Notes: a model not told the origin generated them from the letters alone. Positions 11,131 to 23,330 are shown, counted from the stretch's first letter. The stretch is 64,000 nt of DNA from Eupeodes corollae (GCF_945859685.1 NC_079147.1:17835289-17899288), one strand, 5' to 3'. Program-made: numbers and translations.

Positions 11131-12600
11131 GAGGCTGGGATGCGACCCACACTGATAACTTCCCATCCCGTCTGTCGATTTGTCTTGCTTAAAAGTTTGT
11201 CTATATGTACTCGTATCAATTTTTACCAAATTTGAGTACTATTTTAGTAGATTTTATTTTTTATGAAAAAACGGACTGTTGGATTTTTATATAAAAATTA
11301 CTGAATATCGGAAACAATATTTTCTGTGAAATAAAAAAAAATTTAAGACAATATTTTTAATTTTTGAAAAGCTATTTGAGTCGTAAATAAAATTTTACCA
11401 AGTTTTAGTATTGTTTTTTTTTAGAGTTTTATATTTCGTTAAAAAAAACTGTCAATTCGATTTTTTTAAATTTTACCAAATGTTGAAAACAATATTTCTT
11501 ATAAGATAAAATTAGTTTGAAGCCAATATTAATTATAATTTGAAGAGATATTTGAGTCGAAAATCAATTTTTACCAACTTTTATACATTTTTTGTTTAGG
11601 TTTTTATTTTTTGTAAGAAAACTGTCAATTCGATTTTTCTCAAAATTTGTCATAATGTTGAAAACAATATTTCTTATAAGAAAAAATTAATTACAAGCTA
11701 TTATCTCAAAGTTTTTAAAAGATATTTGGGTCGAAAATCATTTTTTACCAACTTTTGTTAATTTTTTTTTCGGTTTTTATTTTTTTGTAAAAAAAATGTC
11801 AGTTCGATTTTTTTCGAACTTTAATTGAATGTTGACAACAAGATTTTTTGAAAGTTAAAAGTAAATTAAAGCCAATATCTCAAAGTTTTGAAAAGATATT
11901 TCAGTCGAAAATCAATTTTTACCAACTTTTATACATTTTTTTTTTAGGGTTTTTATTTAAAAAAAAACTGTCTATACGATTTTTCTCAACATTTTTTAAA
12001 AAGTTGAAAACAATATTTCTTATAAGATAAAATAAGATTGAAGCCCAAATTTCAAGTTTTTGAAAAGATATTTGAATCGATATGCAATTTTTACGAACTT
12101 TAAGTAATGTTTCTTTTTAGATTTTTATTTTTTATTTATAAAAAAAAACCGTTGTATCACGTTACAATATATTATATACAATTTAATTCAAGTCTCTAGC
12201 GTTTTTGGTTCGCAAGATATTTAGGATTAACCAAAATGTTCAAAATGTTTTTTTCAAACTGCTATGGTAAAAAAACCACCACGCAATTTTCTTGAGAGCC
12301 CTTTCTGCATCTTTCTGCCTTATTATCTATATAACAAAATGTATTTGAAATAGATATTCCTTCTGGTTCTTGGGCTATGGACGGCAAAAAAAACGTCGCG
12401 AACGTACAGACGTACGGACGTATACGCGCACGCACAGACATCTTTCTAAAAATCTTATATTTCGCCTCTAGGGACCTTGAAACGTCGAGAAATGTCAAAA
12501 TTTTCAATTTGACAAATCGGACCCATTACAATAACTTCCTATGGGAAGTTAATAATAATAATCTTTCCCCTTGCGGTCGCCACTGTATGTTCAGGCATAT
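11131..12600 (-). repeat. Inverted-repeat element with central ~173-bp minisatellite
   Basis: TAACTTCCCAT at 11156-11166 and its exact reverse complement ATGGGAAGTTA at 12541-12551 bracket a non-coding body. Inside are about six diverged tandem units. The CTGTCAATTCGA word or its variants fall at 11277, 11449, 11622, 11796, 11968 and 12149, giving spacings of 172, 173, 174, 172 and 181 bp. One outer flank carries GAGGCTGGGATGCGACCCAC; next to the other inverted repeat are ACGTCCGT-like words near 12400. No protein is encoded. Other copies: 40635-41330, 41990-43625, 47430-49060, 58900-59270 and 59730-60620. Confidence 0.75.
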
Positions 12601-13011
12601 TTACCTCCAGCAAAGATTACATAATTAACACTTCTAGACCTGCCCCACTTGAGTTGATGCTAAGAAAGCCCAGCATCGACTATTGTGAAATCCAGAACAA
12701 CATACAATACAAAGCAAACCACGCAGAAGCAAGCATAAAGTAAACGATGAAGCCCATCGAGGTGAATTTTGTAATTAACTTGATTAAGTCCGAAAGTGAT
12801 AACAGAACCAAAGGCATTTCTAATAGAAGTGTGACAGCTCGTTCACAAGACGAGACCCCTCAAACACGAATAGAGGTAATCTCGTTTTCACACAGAAAAA
12901 TAGGGGAGTCAAGAGCAGAGAAAATAAAAACGGCAATCATATAAAACACCCACTTGCAACCAAAAGCTTATCAAAAGAGGAGACAATAAAAAAAACGTTA
13001 TATAATGTTAT
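12601..13011. other. Unidentified repeat-like spacer
   Basis: Holds a 65-codon minus-free reading frame at 12747-12944 with no recognisable domain. It recurs, reversed, at 41636-41950, and part recurs again at 47240-47420. Probably the flank of an older element; no function assigned. Confidence 0.35.
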
Positions 13012-13258
13012 TAGTAGCACCCGTAGCGTGATGATTAGGGTGTTGGACTGTCATGGCAGAGGTCTTGCAAAAAATTTACAAATTCTCAAGAGTTAATCTT
13101 GTCATGTTGATTGCTTTTTCAAATCAGCCATTCGGATTCCGCTTGAAATTGTAGGTCCCTTCCATTCCTGACAACAAAGCTCGTACACATGAACTATTGA
13201 GAGTTGTAAGCCACTAGGCCCTAGTTTTTAAAAGACCGTTCCGCTATCTTATTTATTT
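13012..13258 (+). repeat. SINE, plus orientation
   Basis: The tRNA-like head GTAGCGTGATGATTAGGG, GTTGGACTGTCATGGCAGAG is followed by the family body and TTATTTATTTATT tail. The allele-like partner is on the minus strand at 41343-41575, so this insertion is old and shared. It is a SINE, not a tRNA gene: there is no cloverleaf-length unit. Confidence 0.65.
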
Positions 13259-13335
13259 ATTTTTTACGGTTTCAAAAGTAAACAAAGCACATAAAAAATA
13301 TTTGTTTTACATGATATTTCTTTTTATTATAAAGT

Positions 13336-13990
13336 TAAAACGTTATGTTTAAGCCCTATATCATTTAAGTAGCCACCAAGCGAATTGTTGCAGGCATTGA
13401 TTCTTTTGAGGTAGTTTTCGACCACTTTTTGATACATATTATGCTGTATTTCAACCATAACCTTTCGAATTTTGGTTTGAAAATACTAAAAAGTTAAAGG
13501 TTTTTACGACGAGAAATTACGCGGCCAGGAAATGTCTCTTGCAATAAAGCCATATTCGCTGGAGTTGTGTGGCATGTGACATCGATTTGCTGCGACCACA
13601 TATGCTCCAAGTGGTATTCGTATTCTTTAATAGCAGGCAAAAAAAGTCGTACCATGACCATAACGCTCCGAATTGAAGGTGGCAGTGATTCCATCGTCGT
13701 TTTCGAAGAAGGAAGGTCCGATCACACCTCCGGAGCAAAGAGCGCACCAAACAGTGATTTTTCTTGGATTTAATGGCCTTTCTTCAATAACTTGAGGATT
13801 TTCAGAACCCTCAATACAACAATTTTGTTTATTAACACAAAAACAGAAATGTAGCTGAAGAAAAAAACGATAAAATGTGCCCTAAGAGAGATTTAATTCC
13901 TGATAAAGTAGAGAAATCGACACATTCGGGTCCTAGTCAATCCTAAGGTTTCTTGGAAAACCCCAATTTTGGAATGCATGAGGTATGTAA
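13336..13990 (-). mobile_element. mariner-superfamily transposase relic
   Basis: Minus-strand frames read, in order, NKQNC, GSENPQVIEERPLNPRKI, TVWCALCSGGVIGPSFFE, a tract around DVTCHTTPANMALLQETFPG, then VISRR and, after a break, KVVENYLKRINACNNSLGG. This is the conserved order of an IS630/Tc1-mariner DDE transposase common in insects. Frameshifts occur near 13690 and 13500, and the segment containing the first catalytic Asp is missing, so it is dead. The inverted contig carries the same relic at 38040-38316 plus 40125-40560, split by an RTE insertion. Confidence 0.8.
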
Positions 13991-14039
13991 AAGTTTTTTG
14001 GTGGTTTTTTCGAAGAAGGAGGTGTCTGTTTTTTTGCCA

Positions 14040-14480
14040 CATAAATAGGGACAAGATTTAAATTTACCTATAAGACCCACCGAAATAAAGAAATTAAAAA
14101 TACTGGTTTAATTTAACGGACTAAAATTATTTTTTAATAATGTGTGATGCCTCCTGATTTTTGAATTACTTCAAGTAACAAGATAATTGAGCGAAATTTG
14201 CGCCCAGGACCGTTTTATGGCTATAATAATATCTTCGGTTTTTTGGTACTGTCGTCCTCTTTGGTAGACATTTCTTGATAGTTATCCCTTCACGTTTTTC
14301 ATTATGTGCAGGTCGGAAGAATATGGGGGCCATGGTAATAGGTTCACATTTTGCCCCTGAATCCCAGCTTTTGTTGTCCTTGCCGTATGTATTGGTGCAT
14401 TATCTTGTCGGAAAGTCCATCATTGTATACCAAATAGCCAAAACTGCGAAAAAGTTCGTTTCAAAATCAATTTCAAAGTG
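14040..14480 (-). mobile_element. Tc3-like transposase relic
   Basis: The minus strand reads FRQDNAPIHTARTTKAG then QNVNLLPWPPYSSDL, the second catalytic Asp region and the PWPxxSxDLNPIEN block of Tc1/Tc3 transposases, here degraded after SSDL. Stops occur downstream. The partner at 37520-37900 keeps the DNAPIHTARTTKSW tract. Inactive. Confidence 0.8.
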
Positions 14481-14539
14481 ATTGTTGATGTCGTAGTCGT
14501 ATAGTCAGTTTTTAGTGAATTTTGAAAATTCACACTATC

Positions 14540-15860
14540 GTTTTCATTCACAACAATATCGATTGAATGAAAAGACATATGGGATCACCTCGTAACAACT
14601 CTTGTATCTGGAAGTTAATTTCGTCAACATCAACATTTTTGGCTGCCAAAATAGCCAGATGACTAAGCCAGTTACGATTCAAGTAATTATAACCACTAAT
14701 TATAATTTTATTGACGTTACTAAGACCTGACTTCCTATTGCGAGCAGTAGAAGTTCTATCGCAATACCGACTTGCTTTAACGTGTTCGCAATATGTTCTT
14801 TGGAGATAAGTTTTTGATCTATGCAAACTCTTAGATACCTTGCATTCGTTTCACAATTTATATTAGCACCGTTAATATATATCGGATTTCTTGAAAGAAA
14901 ATTAGACGTTCTTTTTCTACTAAAGAAGAGAGGTTGTACCTTATCAGCATCAGGAATGGCACTAACACTGATCCTTGTTCGACTTGGTAACAATTTGAAG
15001 AAATGTTATTAGCATAAACACTAAAATACTTATCAGACAAGAAACTTAGGGTTAAATAAGTTGGAGAGACTGAGCAAACTAATTTGTCCACTATTCCATT
15101 ACGCCAAAAAGAACTAAAATGGGGCCAGTTGATTTGCCAAGCTAACGGTTCTGTTTCACATATTGGCATAGAGTATCAGCACTAGGTGAGTAGTACTGGG
15201 AAATTTTTTGAACCAAAATGTTCATTAGGAATACGTTCAATAGATCAGCAATTTTTTATATCTTTCTTTTAAAACTATTCCAAAATGTTGCGAAAACTAC
15301 TTAACAAACTAATTGGTCGATAGATTTGTGGAAGTTTAAAATTATTCCCAGTCTTTGGAAAAGGTATAACTTTAGCTGTTTCATCAGACTTCTTCACTTT
15401 CAGTTTGAAAACAAAATTTTTTACATTTTCTATGGTGGTGAGTTGACCTTATGCATGGGTGTCAATATTTTGTGTGTTTAGAACTTTAGAGCCAAACAGG
15501 CTTACAAAATTTTTACAAGATTTTTGGTTTCACCATCACTGATACTCCAAATGGTTATTCAAACAAGTTGATGCAAGGACATACGCTTTATTTTGTGTCT
15601 TCGTAAACCAAATTATTACCATTTTCTAGAATGGTAAATTATCTGTTTTTGTTTCTAATTATTTTGGCAATATTCCAAAATGACTTTTTCCTCAGTTATG
15701 CTCTCATTGTATAGTTTAACTTGAAGGCGATATGCAGGAAGTCGGTTGTTGCATTTCTTGAAAACGCAAGATTCTATTGTTTCTAAAATAGTATTTGAAA
15801 AAACATCGATCTGAATTTATCATCTTTTGAACATATCCTACTCAAATTAACAGGTATAGT
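14540..15860 (-). mobile_element. Jockey-like LINE relic
   Basis: Minus frames contain KYFSVYANNISSNCYQVEQG then SVLVPFL (14858-15169), a degenerate RT palm where GVPQGSVLGP is expected, and the RT thumb block INCETNARYLRVCIDQKL near 14830. The inverted contig version at 36000-37400 retains a tract NRKWNENLSKLDKMAKPFWN that is deleted in this arm near 15680. Inactive. Confidence 0.7.
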
Positions 15861-16007
15861 TCTAAGTTTTTACTCTATTACCAATTTTTAACATCCACAT
15901 AAATATTGTTCACAGAAACTAAAAACACAAAGCTCTAAGACTCCATCGTAGCCAAGGACCCATTTCAATTTATTAATGCAATTATACAATATTTAAACAC
16001 TGTCATG

Positions 16008-19000
16008 TCACTCTTGAATACTTTCAAATTCTAAAAATATATCACCACTCAAACCAAGTAGAAATGATGTTGGATCAATAAATCGTTCATAATTATCTGC
16101 TTTCTTAACATAGTAGTTTTTCAATATTTCAACAAGACCAGCTTTAACTTCTAACTTTCCAAGTTTCATTCCTAAACAACGAAAACAAATTGTTTTTAAA
16201 TATATTAATTCTTTGAAACCATGATATTTTTATAATAAATTATTTCTTACCGACACAAATTCTTGGTCCATCACCGAATGGAAGTAAGTGCCCTTTCTGA
16301 TTCAGTTCTTTTGCTCGACCATTATCGAAACGTTCCGGAGTATAGTCTCCTGGTTTGGGATATACTTCCGGATCATTGTGGAACGAATACGTGGGAATGT
16401 GAACAACCATTCCTTGTTCAATTTTTACTTTGTGGCCTTTTCTATTTTCCAAAGTTGTCTCTTCACTGCATACTCTTGTGGCAACAGGAATAAGAGTTAC
16501 CAAACGGAGTGTTTCTAAAATTCGAAACTTTAAGCTTACAAAAAAATAAAACGACTATAAGACCAAATTTCTTTACCATTTATACACTGTTCCAAATATG
16601 GAAGTTCTACCAAAACATCATAGCTGAGACAGCCATTTTTATCCAAATTGGCCATTATTTCTTCCCTAAGCTTATTCTGAGTTGTCTGATTATTGGCCAA
16701 CTATACGTGGTGTAAATAAGGAGTTATCGATCTTAAAAATTTTAACATCGCTAAGACTTACGAAATACAAAGTATGGGTGAACACATTCCCTGCTGTTTC
16801 GAAACCATCATGTAAAACCGTCGCGCTATGTCCAACCATATTCATATGACTTATGCCCTTCTTTTCCTGCAATTGAATCAAATAGTCAAGGAAATCCGAA
16901 CGATCCGTCTTATGGCGTAGTCTCATTTCTAAGGCATCTTTTTGGACTTGAGTGTAGAAATTGTCCGTTTCAATGGGATAAAACCGGCCAGCAAAGAGAT
17001 TTCGTAAAAATGGTGGGGCTAGACCCCACAAATAATGAAGTCCAATGTTCGTTAAGATATCATCGACCAATTTTCTAGCCATCTTCAACATTTGATTTGG
17101 GGGTTCGTCTATGTTCAAAGCATCGGCATTCACACCCCAAACAAAGTCAGATATGATTTCAATGGTATATTTGTAGCAAAGCTAAAGATTTTTTAAAGCA
17201 TATCAAATTTTTCCTCTTTTAGTGAATGGCTTAATTTTGTGTACTCACACTTTTGACTTCAATTTTGTGATCTGATTTTTGAGAATGTGCCTTAATAAAG
17301 TTATTCAGCTTCTTACAGACTTCCAAAGCAATAGGATATGCTTGTTTTATCTTAAATTAAAATATTTCCATTCACATAAAAAGCTCGTTAAAGATTGTGA
17401 AATTATGAAATACGAACCCTTTGGTTACTAAGTCCTCCAATAACATCACTTCGTAATTCCTTCCAAGTTGAATTAGAATTCAAGAACGGATTCATGGTAG
17501 ATACCTCTTCTAACTTTCTATTTACCTATAAAAGAAAGACTTTTAGACTTTGTAGTGACTTATTTAATAAAAAGTTGAATTGTACATACCCATGAAGTTT
17601 GTTCATTAGCGCGAAAACATTTAAAGTTTGTTACCATTACTTCTCGAGCTAATAGCGGATCAATGACCAAGATTTGAGGATTTCTTGTCATGAAAACTCC
17701 AATGAATCTTTCTCCAGTCTTCTTGTATTTTCTAGTATTAAAAAGATATTTATTTTAGAACTTTCAGGCGCTTAAATTGTTTTAAGCAAATCACTGATAC
17801 AATTATAGTTAGAAAAATTGTATCAGGTTAAAATATGACGGAGTCATTTCTATTTCCATCTAAGTAACTCAACAGTTTGATAGGGTTCGGCCATTTCTGG
17901 AAAGACCGCTCTTTGAAAAGCTGTCAACGTTAAAGCTTTCATGTTTCTTATTTGTTATTTATATGAAGTTAGTAAAAATGTAACGGTCCATCAAATTTTT
18001 GCAGTCACAGCTCGCAAATTTATAGCATTTTTTGATCGTTGTGAAGCATTTTCTCCGTTGATAATATTGAAGCTTTTAAAAATATGTGTGCTTAAATGGT
18101 AGACAAGATGACACCAAAGTCCACAAGTTTTTTCTTAAAACTCACCGCTGTCTATCAACATCGGGTGCCTAGTATCTCAAATGGAGATCGTGTTCTAACT
18201 TTAGTGAACATTTGTGTGGGGTACTAAGCGAGAGAGGGGGAGAAGGGGTTCTCACTAAAGCACCTCTCCTTATCCAGAAAGCAGCGGAGATATTTGCGAG
18301 ATGGAATCAACAAGGATGTCTACAGTTATAGTTGGGTTGAAACACTTAGTAAACACCTTATCGACATATTCGGAGCCCAGACTTGTAAGGAGCTGTTTAT
18401 CCGGCTCCCCGGAAAAAAGAGAGCGTGAGAAGAAATGAGGTTCGTAAATTTAACAAAAACGTTCTTACAGACACGAACCGAAGCCTGTAAGGACTATCAG
18501 GGGAACATCGTAGTAGAAGCGCAGTCTATGCTGAGAATATGGAAAGACCACTTCGCCAAATTATATAACGGAGGCGGCGGCGAATCGAATTCCGCTGTAA
18601 GGGAGATAGCACCACTCAATCTCGGCGAAGCAGAACAACAAATCAGAATACCCGATCCTGACGAAGTGAAGATAGCTATATCTAAACTGAAGTCAAACAA
18701 AGCTTCTGGAGTTGGCGGCATCGCTGCCGAACTATTGGAAGCAGCAGGCGATGACTTGGTAGGGAGCATGCATCAATTTATCCGCAAAATATAGAATTAT
18801 GTATGGTATAGAGTGAAATCTCAGAATAGTTTGCCCTTAACAAAAAAAAGTAGAACCTCTGAATTAATCCAACCAAAGCAGCTTCAGCCACCTAAACATA
18901 GCGTGTGGGATCCGTTCTGTCGTAATTAAGTTTTAAAGTAAAACGATTTAGATGGGGTTCATGTAACGCTCAAGCCCCCAGAAGATCTCAGACAACATTG

Positions 19001-19973
19001 GTGTACAAAATTGAAGACAGCTGGCTGGAGAAGTGTGTTAGTCAGGTTCGTTCCGGACTGTAGCGTCACTAAGTCATTAAAAACATGTGCATCGCACAAG
19101 AACACCTGAGAATTACGGCTTTAGTCCGTCATGCTGACGAAAAACCAGATTTGGCGGTTTGCTTTTGATCTCTCCAAATTTTCATTTAACTAATAACACT
19201 TAACAATGTTTTGAATTAAGAATCAGAGCAAGAGCTCAATAACCAGCATTGTTGTATTTTCACTGGTTGAGTTCTTGGTAATAAGATCCGGATTTTTATT
19301 GAAACGACATCTTTATCGCTTAGCCCGTTTTTTGGAATGGCCTCAATTTTAAAAAAAAGTTATTGCAACTGTTAGAAAAATTTGCGTTACCGTGCTGTGA
19401 TTCATAATTAAGATAGTAATTACTGTTTATTTCTGCAAAACGGCCTTACACAAGAAACAATTGCATTTCTTACAAAAAATTTAAGACTCTGTTATTTTTC
19501 GTAGTGATGATGACCATCAATCTTGTGATTTAACACCTTTACACTCTTTTCTTTGAGGCTACTAAAAGATTCGGTTTATTGCAAAGCTCCAGAATTAATT
19601 CAGGACTTTGTAGATGGAATTAGTGAAGCTTTCCACGAAATAAGCCAGAAATTGTGTGAATAAGTTCTGAACAATTTCAGGAAAACTAAGCAAATGAGCT
19701 TTTATTATTCCCTTTGCAACTTTTTATAAATTGGCCTATTAGAGAACATATATGATGTTCAATTATAACATTCACTCACTCATATAAGTCTTGCAATTCA
19801 AAGGCTAAATTGCGGTCCCTTTTGATAATGCAAGGAATAGTTCCTAAAATCAATTTTGGTTCAGGACCTGCTACTCCCCGTTTCTTCCAGAAATTGAAAT
19901 TCCAAGATAAATACAAGTAAATAGCCCCCAGAACTGCACTAAGGCAACACAAAATAAACGTACAAATTTCCAT
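16008..19973 (-). CDS. CYP28-like: Cytochrome P450, CYP28-like, gene B (8 exons, intact)
   Basis: Paralogue of gene A with the same role expected. Exons (minus): 19973-19780, 17731-17590, 17525-17418, 17350-17249, 17181-16762, 16700-16577, 16514-16251, 16171-16008. Each exon equals gene A's in length, giving 505 aa with no stop. Heme loop LPFGDGPRICVG, PERF, ExxR across exons 6/7 and helix I GFETA are present. The start MEICTF was chosen over an in-frame upstream ATG because it aligns with gene A's MAIF start. In exon 5 I count about 17 amino-acid differences from A in 140, several at helix I (LLDGFETAATV against LHDGFETAGNV), while other tracts are almost identical. Intron 1 (2.0 kb) carries an RTE fragment. 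Confidence 0.9.
18435..19080 (+). mobile_element. RTE-like LINE fragment in gene B intron 1, internally deleted
   Basis: The frame 18435-18794 reads RTEACKDYQGNIVVEAQSML, RIWKDHFAKLYNG, then KLKSNKASGVGGIAAELLEA, the RT N-terminal region of the family at 38326-40124. The RT core is absent. A tract near 19050-19080, TCCGGACTGTAGCG, matches that family's 3' end, so the middle has been lost. It lies antisense to the P450 inside its intron. Confidence 0.7.
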
Positions 19974-20300
19974 TTTAACTTCTATCAATATATTGACGTA
20001 AAGAGATTTAAACACGAACTAAGTTAATCAAGTAAAAATACACCGTTTTTATTTATAAATGAAGAGTGTAGAGCTTTGAGTTGATAAGATCTTAAGGAAT
20101 TATTAAAACTTTAAACATTATGAATAAAAATTTCATCATTTTGATGTGCGTACAATCTATAAGATCTCCTTCTATGGATAAGAAAAGCTTTTAAAATTCG
20201 ATTAAGAGATAGGCTCTTTACACAAAAATGTATTTTCTTGCACTTGATCAAAGATAGGTTGATAGATAAAAGCTGTAAAATAAAAGGATTTATATTAATA
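19974..20300 (-). promoter_or_regulatory. Promoter region of P450 gene B
   Basis: TATAAATA on the minus strand at 20050-20057, about 80 nt before the start codon as in gene A. GATA-like words on the plus strand: TTGATAAGATC near 20080, GGATAAG near 20175, GATAGATAAAAGC near 20270. The block is strongly similar to 8148-8450. Confidence 0.55.
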
Positions 20301-20759
20301 TTTCTTGTTAAAGAACAGGAATTTACCATGAAAAAGTTCTTGGTTTTTAGGAAAGAGCTTAAATTGAGCCTCAGTTAGTTCAAAGAAATAAATGATTTAC
20401 AACATTAATATACAACCTCTTAGTTGATGTATATTAAGCTTTTCTAATTCAGGATAAACTAAAAACTGGACTTTAGAAAAAAAAAGTCTTATTAAATATT
20501 GAATTTGACATAGAAGTTATTGAAAAAATTGCAAATTTGAAATTTTCTTACTGGTATTGTCAGGAATGCCGTAAGCTTTCTTTATCCCAACTAGCTTGTA
20601 GAATGCCTTCTTTTAAAGTTGACATTTTAAAACTTTTTAAGGATTTTGAATAGCTACTTTGACTTATGATTTAGCTCAAGTGTACCTGACAAACAAAAGA
20701 AAATTCTGTGCTTGTTAGAAATTCTACACCCCCCTCAAAACGAACTAATATCAACATCA
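20300..20759. other. Spacer, nothing recognised
   Basis: AT-rich DNA upstream of gene B up to the LINE 3' end. No ORF, RNA or repeat seen. Confidence 0.35.
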
Positions 20760-23330
20760 CCCTATGCCTGCAATTTTCGACTCAAATTCAACCTCTAATA
20801 GTGACTTCACTACTAGAACAGTAATAAACAATTCCATCCCTATCAAAGCTGTCAAGAAACCAACAATCATTTTTAAATCTCCTCTCAAAATACCTTATCC
20901 GAAACTCTTTCAAAACAGGGCATATTGCAATGAAATGACAGTTATCTCCTCGCGTCTCCATATTGCAGAGGCTGCAAAGTATTGGAAGATCAGATCTGAT
21001 CAAATTCAATAATTCCCCTCTTGTTTTGAAAACAATGCTTATCTTATTAATTGAATTGCCGGTAAGTAGGTACGTACATATTGCTTCCAAGGTTGTATTC
21101 AAGGCGGCTGTAAAAGCATCTAAACACCGAGGATCTGGCTTCCACTACATTTCTGTCATACAGAACACTTCCAAGTTTTTCGAGAATGTCGTTAACTTGA
21201 ATCTTAGTGAAGACAAGTTTTCATCTTTACCAACCAATAAATTTGTACCGCATTCGGTTGCCAGGCCCTCCCACTCCTCCATTATTGATCCTCTCGTCCG
21301 AATCATATTATTAAGAATTATTTTTGGAATTCTTTCATTCTTCATCTCCATAACCTTGAGAACATAGTTAAAATGCACGCTAAGAGTTCCATTATCATAG
21401 GTGGTGTCCCCGTTTCTAAATAAAGCATATAGTTTGGGGTATTTTTTGATAGACGAAAAATCCTTTTTAAAAAGTATCGAAGAAATTTCTCTACAGCTTC
21501 GAAAGAAAGATAACCATAGACTTGCGCCCCACATAAAAGAATCGACGCTGCTGTAGAGCGGAATAACCTTTGCTTTTTCTTGATGCATCGCTCCCATACA
21601 GCTGAAACCGCTCGTTTTGCTTAGGATAATTTTCCGCCCAGGTGCCTCTTCATGTTGAGGTTTGAAATTATAAGGACTCCAAAGTATTTGTACTTTCGCA
21701 CAGTTTCCACAGCATCTCCATTAAAGGTCTATTTTTCGCTTTCTGAAAGTTTGCCCGCTCCTCCTCTGAACACCATCATTTTAGATTTTTGTAAGTTTAC
21801 TACCAGATTCTAGTGTTTGCAGTTATCTCCTAATCTATTCATCATAAGTTGCATTCCAACCACCGTTTCAGCAGACTATATCATCTGCATACATAAGCGC
21901 AGGAATCGTTGTTCCCCCAACTTGTATTCCACCTCTGACTGTATCCGTTATGTCATTAATGAACAGCACAAAAAGCAAGGCACTTAGAATACAGCCTTGT
22001 ATTAGGCCCATTGTTGTTGGAAACTCCTCTGATAGAGCAAATCCAACGCTCTCAGAATATTAATATTCCTACTGGACAGTCCTAACTCAAATAATTTATA
22101 GAAAAACGCATCTCGCACAATTGAGTCAAAGGCTGCACGGAAATCAACAAAAAACGCATATAATTTCTTCTTTTTCTTCAAGTAAGTATCAGCAGTATTG
22201 TAAATTCAAAATATATGGTCTGCTGTCGAGTAATTTTTTCGGAATCCCGCCTGGTATTCGAACAAAATTTTTCTCTCATTAACCCATTGTGTTAGCCTTC
22301 TGTGAATCAGACCGGCAAATAGTTTAGCACTGGTGTTAAGGAAGGAAATCCCCCTGTAGTTAAATGGATCTTTGTGGTTTCCTTTTTTGAGGAGAGGATA
22401 TATAATGGATTTTTTAAAGCTGTCGGGAACTGCTGCATGGTCGAAGATTCTGTTAAATTCAATGGTTAACAATGAAATGAAATCATCTGTTGCGTTTTTG
22501 AAGAATTCAAAAGAAATACGGTCATTACCAGGGGCTTTATTCACTTTGGAGTTCGATATGACTTCTTGTAATTCCTGAAACTCAAAAGGAGCGTCTAGAA
22601 ATTCATACAGCATTAGTGGTTCAGCATATTGGACCAGTGGTGAAATTATCTTTGAATTGAGGAGGTTTTTGATGTGGTTTTTTAAACTTGGTGCTTGCAG
22701 GCCTAAAGCGATGATATTTCTTATACCATTAACGTTTTTCACAGCTCTCCAGAAATCCGTTGAACAACGTGCACTATTGATGACCTCTATATTTCTTCTC
22801 TCAAAAGCTGCCTTTTTCAGGTAACACATTTGTTTGAACTCCCTATTTGCCTGTGAGTACAATGCCCTGAATTCTTGGGAGTTGTGTTTTCGAAATAGCT
22901 TTAAAAATCTATAGGATTTCGTACTGATGAAATTATTTTGTGACACGCCAATCCTGCCATTAAAGTCACCTATAAGCATCCAATTTGACGTATCAGTATC
23001 TTGCTGTGTGTCACTAAGTGTTTCAAAATCTCGTTGCCAGTGGTTGCAATTAAAGTACACAGGTATTATATGCATTTTTTCATTGCCAATTTTAATATCC
23101 AGTAAGTACGACTCTCCAGATATCCTCCAATTGAACTGTAAACGCCTCAAGCTTTTAAGATAACCAAAAAGTTCACCCCCGCTGCCTCGATCAAAAATTC
23201 CATAAAATTCCTTAAAAAATACACATTTCTCTTCTTCCGTATCTTTATCATTTCAACTCTCAATTAAACTGGTTTGTGTAAGATAACATACTCAGACTAT
23301 TTTCATTTTAAACCTTTATATTCCTTCAAA
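20760..23330 (-). mobile_element. LINE with endonuclease and RT remnants, clade unassigned
   Basis: Reading the minus strand, VCYLTQTSLIES near 23270 resembles the endonuclease LTETWL block and IGDFNGRIG near 22960 is the endonuclease GDFN block. A 314-codon open frame (22206-23150) then joins endonuclease to RT directly (KVNKAPGNDRISFEFFKNA, NYRGISFLN, QAGFRKNYSTADHIF), so part of the endonuclease and linker is deleted. A broken palm and thumb follow, then 20788-21102 with CSLCNMETRGDNCHFIAIC, a cysteine-histidine cluster typical of LINE C-termini. Frameshifts near 22200, 21600 and 21140. The long intact frame suggests a fairly recent copy. Confidence 0.75.

Larger units (their letters stand above)
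5165..16239 (+). repeat. Left arm of large inverted duplication (or reference haplotype)
   Basis: This interval, read in reverse, matches the whole contig 35606-58165. Its ends are gene A intron 1, ten bases before exon 2, and gene B intron 7, just before exon 8. Shared landmarks in order are the jockey relic, P450 exon 1, the promoter, the CR1-type LINE, a SINE, the minisatellite element, another SINE, the mariner relic, the Tc3 relic, the jockey relic and P450 exon 8. Confidence 0.85.

Noticed and set aside
11200..12160. Possible CRISPR-like array
   Set aside because: Repeat units are ~173 bp and contiguous without short spacers; this is a minisatellite in an animal genome.
13020..13060. 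tRNA gene
   Set aside because: The tRNA-like head continues into a conserved SINE body and no cloverleaf-sized unit closes.
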